64,000 bases of DNA from a virus. The translations under genes were made by a program, and so were the position numbers. The stretch lies in IMG/VR virus record IMGVR_UViG_3300042371_001161, positions 1 through 64,000 of that record; one strand, written 5' to 3'. This document shows positions 62,701-64,000 of the stretch, piece by piece (positions within the stretch are counted from its first letter, which is position 1; each line of letters opens with the position of its first letter). Under the pieces are notes generated by a model. It made no database searches and was not told where the DNA came from. It saw nothing but the letters and a program-made list of their open reading frames with translations.

Positions 62701-64000
62701 AAACGGCAAACAAAAAATTCGCACCGTTCCTGCGGTGCTATTGCCAGAAAGAAAAACTCAACAACTAAACAATTTTACTGGCGATGACTCAGACCCATCA
62801 AAAGGTGTCAGGGCAGTAGTTATGGGAATATCTCGCGGCACCAAAGCGGCAGAAGCAGAACAGGCGAGTGATAGTCAGCGTAAAAAAATAATTATAATTC
62901 CTCAACCAACTGGAGCCACCGATGGAAGGTCGGCTGTTTATGCACAGCTCGAAATTAATGGTGGTAGCAGTACGAAACCAGGAAAGCCAACCGGCAAAAT
63001 AATCATTACTGGAGATGGCGTTGATAGTAATCGGCCAAAAATCAACGATGATGGTTCTGAGTCAAGAAACAAGGCACCCAATCAAAGGGTTGGTAACGGT
63101 AGATTCAGAAGGAATCTCGAGAAAATAATTCAAAGATATGGACTTCAAGACAAGGTTAAGCCCAAAGAAGAGGCAGAGGGGGCCATGAAGGGAGGTTCTA
63201 AGCGTCGCCTGTATGACGGTTGGGTGATTGAAGGAGAAACTCTACAAGAAAGTTCGGACATATTGGAACTTCTCGGTCAGGCTCTTCGTGACGAAGCAAA
63301 GGAAGTTGGCGGAGATGTTCAAATAACCACGATGGCACTGAGCAAGGGGCGGGAATTCGACTATCTCGTTATGGCGGACGACATTGACGACCCTGATGAC
63401 TTATTGCCTCAAAGTACACCGAAGGGTGAGGCTTCCATAGGATGGATGCAGGCAACGAATCTCATACATGTAGGCCTTTCACGTGCTAAAAAAATGATAG
63501 ACCCAGGAGCAAAGACCTTTGCCTTTTATTTGCACGACCAGAAAACGAAGCCAGTTCGCGAAGCGATGGCTCAAGCCGTAAAAGATGGACACATCCCAGA
63601 AGGGCTCGACAGAGGAGCATTTGGCGATGAGGGCGGAATACCGCTGCCGGACTTCTATCAAAAACTAAACGCCATGCGCGTCGAAGATATCAATTTCGAC
63701 AACCTCCCTGCAAGGGGCGGCGCAAAACCAGACCCATCGACAGGCCTGTCAAGTGGAGCGGGTAGTGGCCCCAAAAATACACCAACTCGTCGCGACGGCA
63801 GACTCAATAGAAGAGGGTCGTCAGGCGGCAGTAGAATTTACGATGGCAGCGGAAGCGCACAAGAAATTGCTGGCATTCGCTTTAGGGGTGACTTAAAGTC
63901 GCCAAAAGAGCAAGCCAAGTTGAATTTCTCAATGAACGTGTGGAAGCGTTTCCGTGACGTCGGAATAGCAATAGATGTGGACGACGATGCATCAGAAACC
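56708..64000 (+). CDS. Prohead protease - ArdC/metallopeptidase - UvrD-like helicase giant protein (3' end missing)
   Basis: Unbroken frame of 2431 codons that runs past the right edge. Residues ~1-175 are an HK97-type prohead protease: SVGDIVATGAFTKSL, a catalytic-type His in VVWGHSWNDPIG, Ser in EWSIGYK, and YEVSPVLHGAN. C372, C375, C384 and C397 form a Cys cluster. After a helical and basic region, residues ~800-1020 are ArdC-like (WELPWRNAENYARNP) with a polyvalent-type zinc metallopeptidase, H997-ETIH and EELIAEIGSAF. From ~1220 a UvrD-like helicase follows: NEQRDIM Q-motif, AGAGTGKTT at 1247-1255, VDESQD at ~1669, LVGDDRQAVYAFR, TESFRYGP, then a ~480-residue insert, TMALSKGREFD at ~2207 and HVGLSRAKK at ~2254. 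Such combined DNA-transfer enzymes are known as polyvalent proteins. Fusion to the prohead protease suggests delivery in the capsid (inference). Confidence 0.9.
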   Translation, partial: MPSELFEYKSSTLGHSDSINLDEAQGIVECFVAGIGNKDSVGDIVATGAFTKSLQRRKPRVVWGHSWNDPIGKVLEIYEVPNTDNRLPMKMKMAGIGGLFARVQFNLNSEKGREAFAMVAFFGEEQEWSIGYKTLRAQFDQKSQANIIYELELYEVSPVLHGANQLTGTISVKSEELSGGILMSMMNEENPIDKAEIEKQLAAILGAKVSLMEVNDEEITFARRMDNGEVGRYKCGFSNNRGHYMFGAPRPIVVMPVRKPIAPVSAMPMAMPGMPPNEPQRIVRPSQMPSIPVAIKPGENGNQIVPLPPVQYENDNGSRFDPSNLDQEEADLRDALLKIVKRHGKFNEDSEGVWAAYTPAAQNEVAGIGVKCSNCVFYQGGSACKIIDMEVEPEGKCRFAVIPKGVVKGAGSKAYELDEEFAEEDYVADLEVKYPGELAVAGLRGVVGKRRKKRRSFKFLSEFGSKSEDFEDKPYLLPVVPQFAFQVKQVLDPIFDYHGVDSYVDTSGIFMTSGVTYELIEAVDNAVANLKKKSLSENNLEWKAAGYRLGRAISSRLIDRPNIGGGRSRGRFFTSVGAEDFDPFTARDSNLNGIVGEGLFLRGVPLAVNDPTPDGPGSIRNPKPSPRQVAKPNAAAISRAEIQVEKITKPKERQKLSSGSELVNLPRIDDPDVDSAEKYGAAESQRDELQGVLDGASDSDQIKKLKKAIAEIDKYMERVEKMAEGEMADTEKPKKKPVKKQVEKTSQGLSSGYGKYLNKPEAKRTQDERRKYDGPLSSLSSGKLADKAELPEGSSQLEELYKEMAKDIVAILQELANNPDASKRWELPWRNAENYARNPTSDRIYQGMNQMILSLTGSARGYKMNRWAGEGQWKKLGGKVKPGGRNRGVQVLVPREGRSFTDSTGKQVEMGRYYSVQTVYNVDEIAGLPESFYELGDVEINQEQRLQDIENVIKEIGPSFVESLGSQAFYRPATDKIHMPAFEQFKDALAFYGTAMHETIHWTSHPSRLDRKLGKTFGDEDYAFEELIAEIGSAFAMGAMGLEPTIQENHLLYLSSWIKKLQKDPLAIHRAILQAQKANDYIMDRSATMRKLAGIPDGERKGKDSGWFEIPMIAGYPGGEKIKSPTTITGPMEDLLDMEQYDELVPDARNLSIEEREMRSFQIHPNAIRRNKDGVVITPSGALASGKKAGPIKSRKGAPDVERTDEDISMKFAFGLSNEPTNEQRDIMDVVMRLVREKNPQIMSILAGAGTGKTTTLKSIAWALAREFNLWPEGDERRKEQLKYLADRYKIDFSKMSSEEIALAVAKLAKDNPMGNMYYTVFNTKNQHEAEKEFPKNTGIATTDKLFLWSLMLGGGDKRFGPAFRRKMAVQKLKADNSAAGSGKDNPKFISKEKTPDEPRRIGSDFVREHFDGTIETFVGEEPGYRTLGWQRLDDAVDWIKFLGIDKWPDQQTRRRDRVQKDSKGRTVRDANGKEVREQYDESIFILPDGRGTTQVTTEEMADILSNALGRWEISKEEKAAAWMFTPSAYRAEGRTTPKGQGKDIHVVDTVLTEDQVPKLWVEALQQAIDAMMDGNSNMIPRRDSVQKLWLLSNPDLRTDPGLITHSENQTRNKVPIPNTYKVGDKYVDENGEEWIVAGTSRDGSSSKVKARLAKRVATVENPLSAFMVDESQDSNEILETVLENNRKNLPIILVGDDRQAVYAFRDAKNILDSLDAEYSLSITESFRYGPVVAHLTNMALGRQNLYLRGQEVPQSMDWKHVKGQAQEVINMLFDPVLAKKDRKGANQVPEINDKTRALIIDDIEKRFSTPDKKIEISDKTRVAQDAILKQLRDELYDEREGKIVDFVELANQGIFPDAILTGTNAEIIDWALKFIDLVINRPNAEKDENGFPKIPEVVIPAKKHEDLLAFTIQLDYIMKSPEQQAAYEKIFGGRPPESQWLGPVWTQGRLQQLLKQSRSQQLTTAYRLITTAPPGQAPLGTRGMLTLLRGENIVEEVNGKQKIRTVPAVLLPERKTQQLNNFTGDDSDPSKGVRAVVMGISRGTKAAEAEQASDSQRKKIIIIPQPTGATDGRSAVYAQLEINGGSSTKPGKPTGKIIITGDGVDSNRPKINDDGSESRNKAPNQRVGNGRFRRNLEKIIQRYGLQDKVKPKEEAEGAMKGGSKRRLYDGWVIEGETLQESSDILELLGQALRDEAKEVGGDVQITTMALSKGREFDYLVMADDIDDPDDLLPQSTPKGEASIGWMQATNLIHVGLSRAKKMIDPGAKTFAFYLHDQKTKPVREAMAQAVKDGHIPEGLDRGAFGDEGGIPLPDFYQKLNAMRVEDINFDNLPARGGAKPDPSTGLSSGAGSGPKNTPTRRDGRLNRRGSSGGSRIYDGSGSAQEIAGIRFRGDLKSPKEQAKLNFSMNVWKRFRDVGIAIDVDDDASET
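58294..58306 (+). promoter_or_regulatory. Candidate slippery site inside the giant gene
   Basis: T TTA AAA in the reading frame is a canonical X XXY YYZ heptamer, and it runs into ten consecutive A (58297-58306) at codons 530-533. A shift of either sign meets a stop within about four codons (ATC CTT AAG TGA, or AAT CCT TAA). Slippage would thus release a ~535-residue prohead protease free of the metallopeptidase and helicase parts. No stimulatory hairpin was checked. Confidence 0.5.

Overview
The window is a gene-dense piece of a tailed bacteriophage (or prophage) genome with a contractile tail. A sheath, a tube, a long tape measure, a gpD-like hub, a spike, gp25-like, gpJ-like and gpI-like baseplate proteins, a terminase, a portal and an HK97-type prohead protease are all recognisable. 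It is cut at both ends: the first gene (minus strand) and the last gene (plus strand) run off the window, and the major capsid gene must lie beyond the right edge. I found no tRNA, rRNA, integrase, CRISPR array or polymerase. No gene-free stretch exceeds about 230 bases. The host cannot be read directly. Thr-rich secreted stalks, leaderless-looking starts and the general gene style would fit an aquatic actinobacterium, but that is inference.

Layout. (1) 1-6289, minus strand: a secreted PPC/FN3 protein with a Thr/Glu/Pro stalk, then a tightly overlapping sugar cassette (GDPD-glycosyltransferase fusion, methyltransferase, HAD-nucleotidyltransferase fusion, two glycosyltransferases). (2) 6467-14947, plus strand: tail fibre proteins, including a 1003-residue collagen-like fibre whose triplets nearly always end in Thr, a Gly-rich adhesin-like protein and a fibre with about 47 His in a repetitive stretch; a holin-like small protein lies among them. 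(3) 15010-22771, plus strand: a modification island with a flavin-dependent halogenase, three 2-oxoglutarate/Fe(II) oxygenase-like proteins, two methyltransferase-like proteins, a glycosyltransferase, a jelly-roll-like protein, a small membrane protein and several small helical proteins, behind its own candidate promoter. (4) 22780-44479, minus strand: baseplate and tail genes read towards the head-tail connector genes, including a tail assembly chaperone with a likely -1 frameshift product. (5) 44599-45308, plus strand: two paralogous small genes inserted against the surrounding direction, with a good leaderless promoter. (6) 45325-54126, minus strand: ParB-like and PAPS-reductase-like proteins (IbrA/IbrB-like), RuvC-like resolvase, HNH nuclease, Cas4/RecB-like nuclease, Rad52-like annealing protein and terminase. 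(7) 54196-64000, plus strand: a small membrane protein, the portal and a giant open frame of at least 2431 codons.

The two most striking things are these. First, the giant gene after the portal starts as a prohead protease and continues in the same frame into an ArdC-like domain with a polyvalent zinc metallopeptidase (HETIH) and then a UvrD-like helicase. A canonical slippery heptamer plus an A10 run at residue ~530 would release a free protease if ribosome or polymerase slips. This suggests a cargo protein made as a fusion to the protease, packaged in the head and injected with the DNA. Second, the collagen-like and His-rich fibres sit directly upstream of an island of hydroxylase-, halogenase-, methyl- and glycosyl-transferase-type enzymes, which reads as a self-contained virion (or host surface) decoration system.
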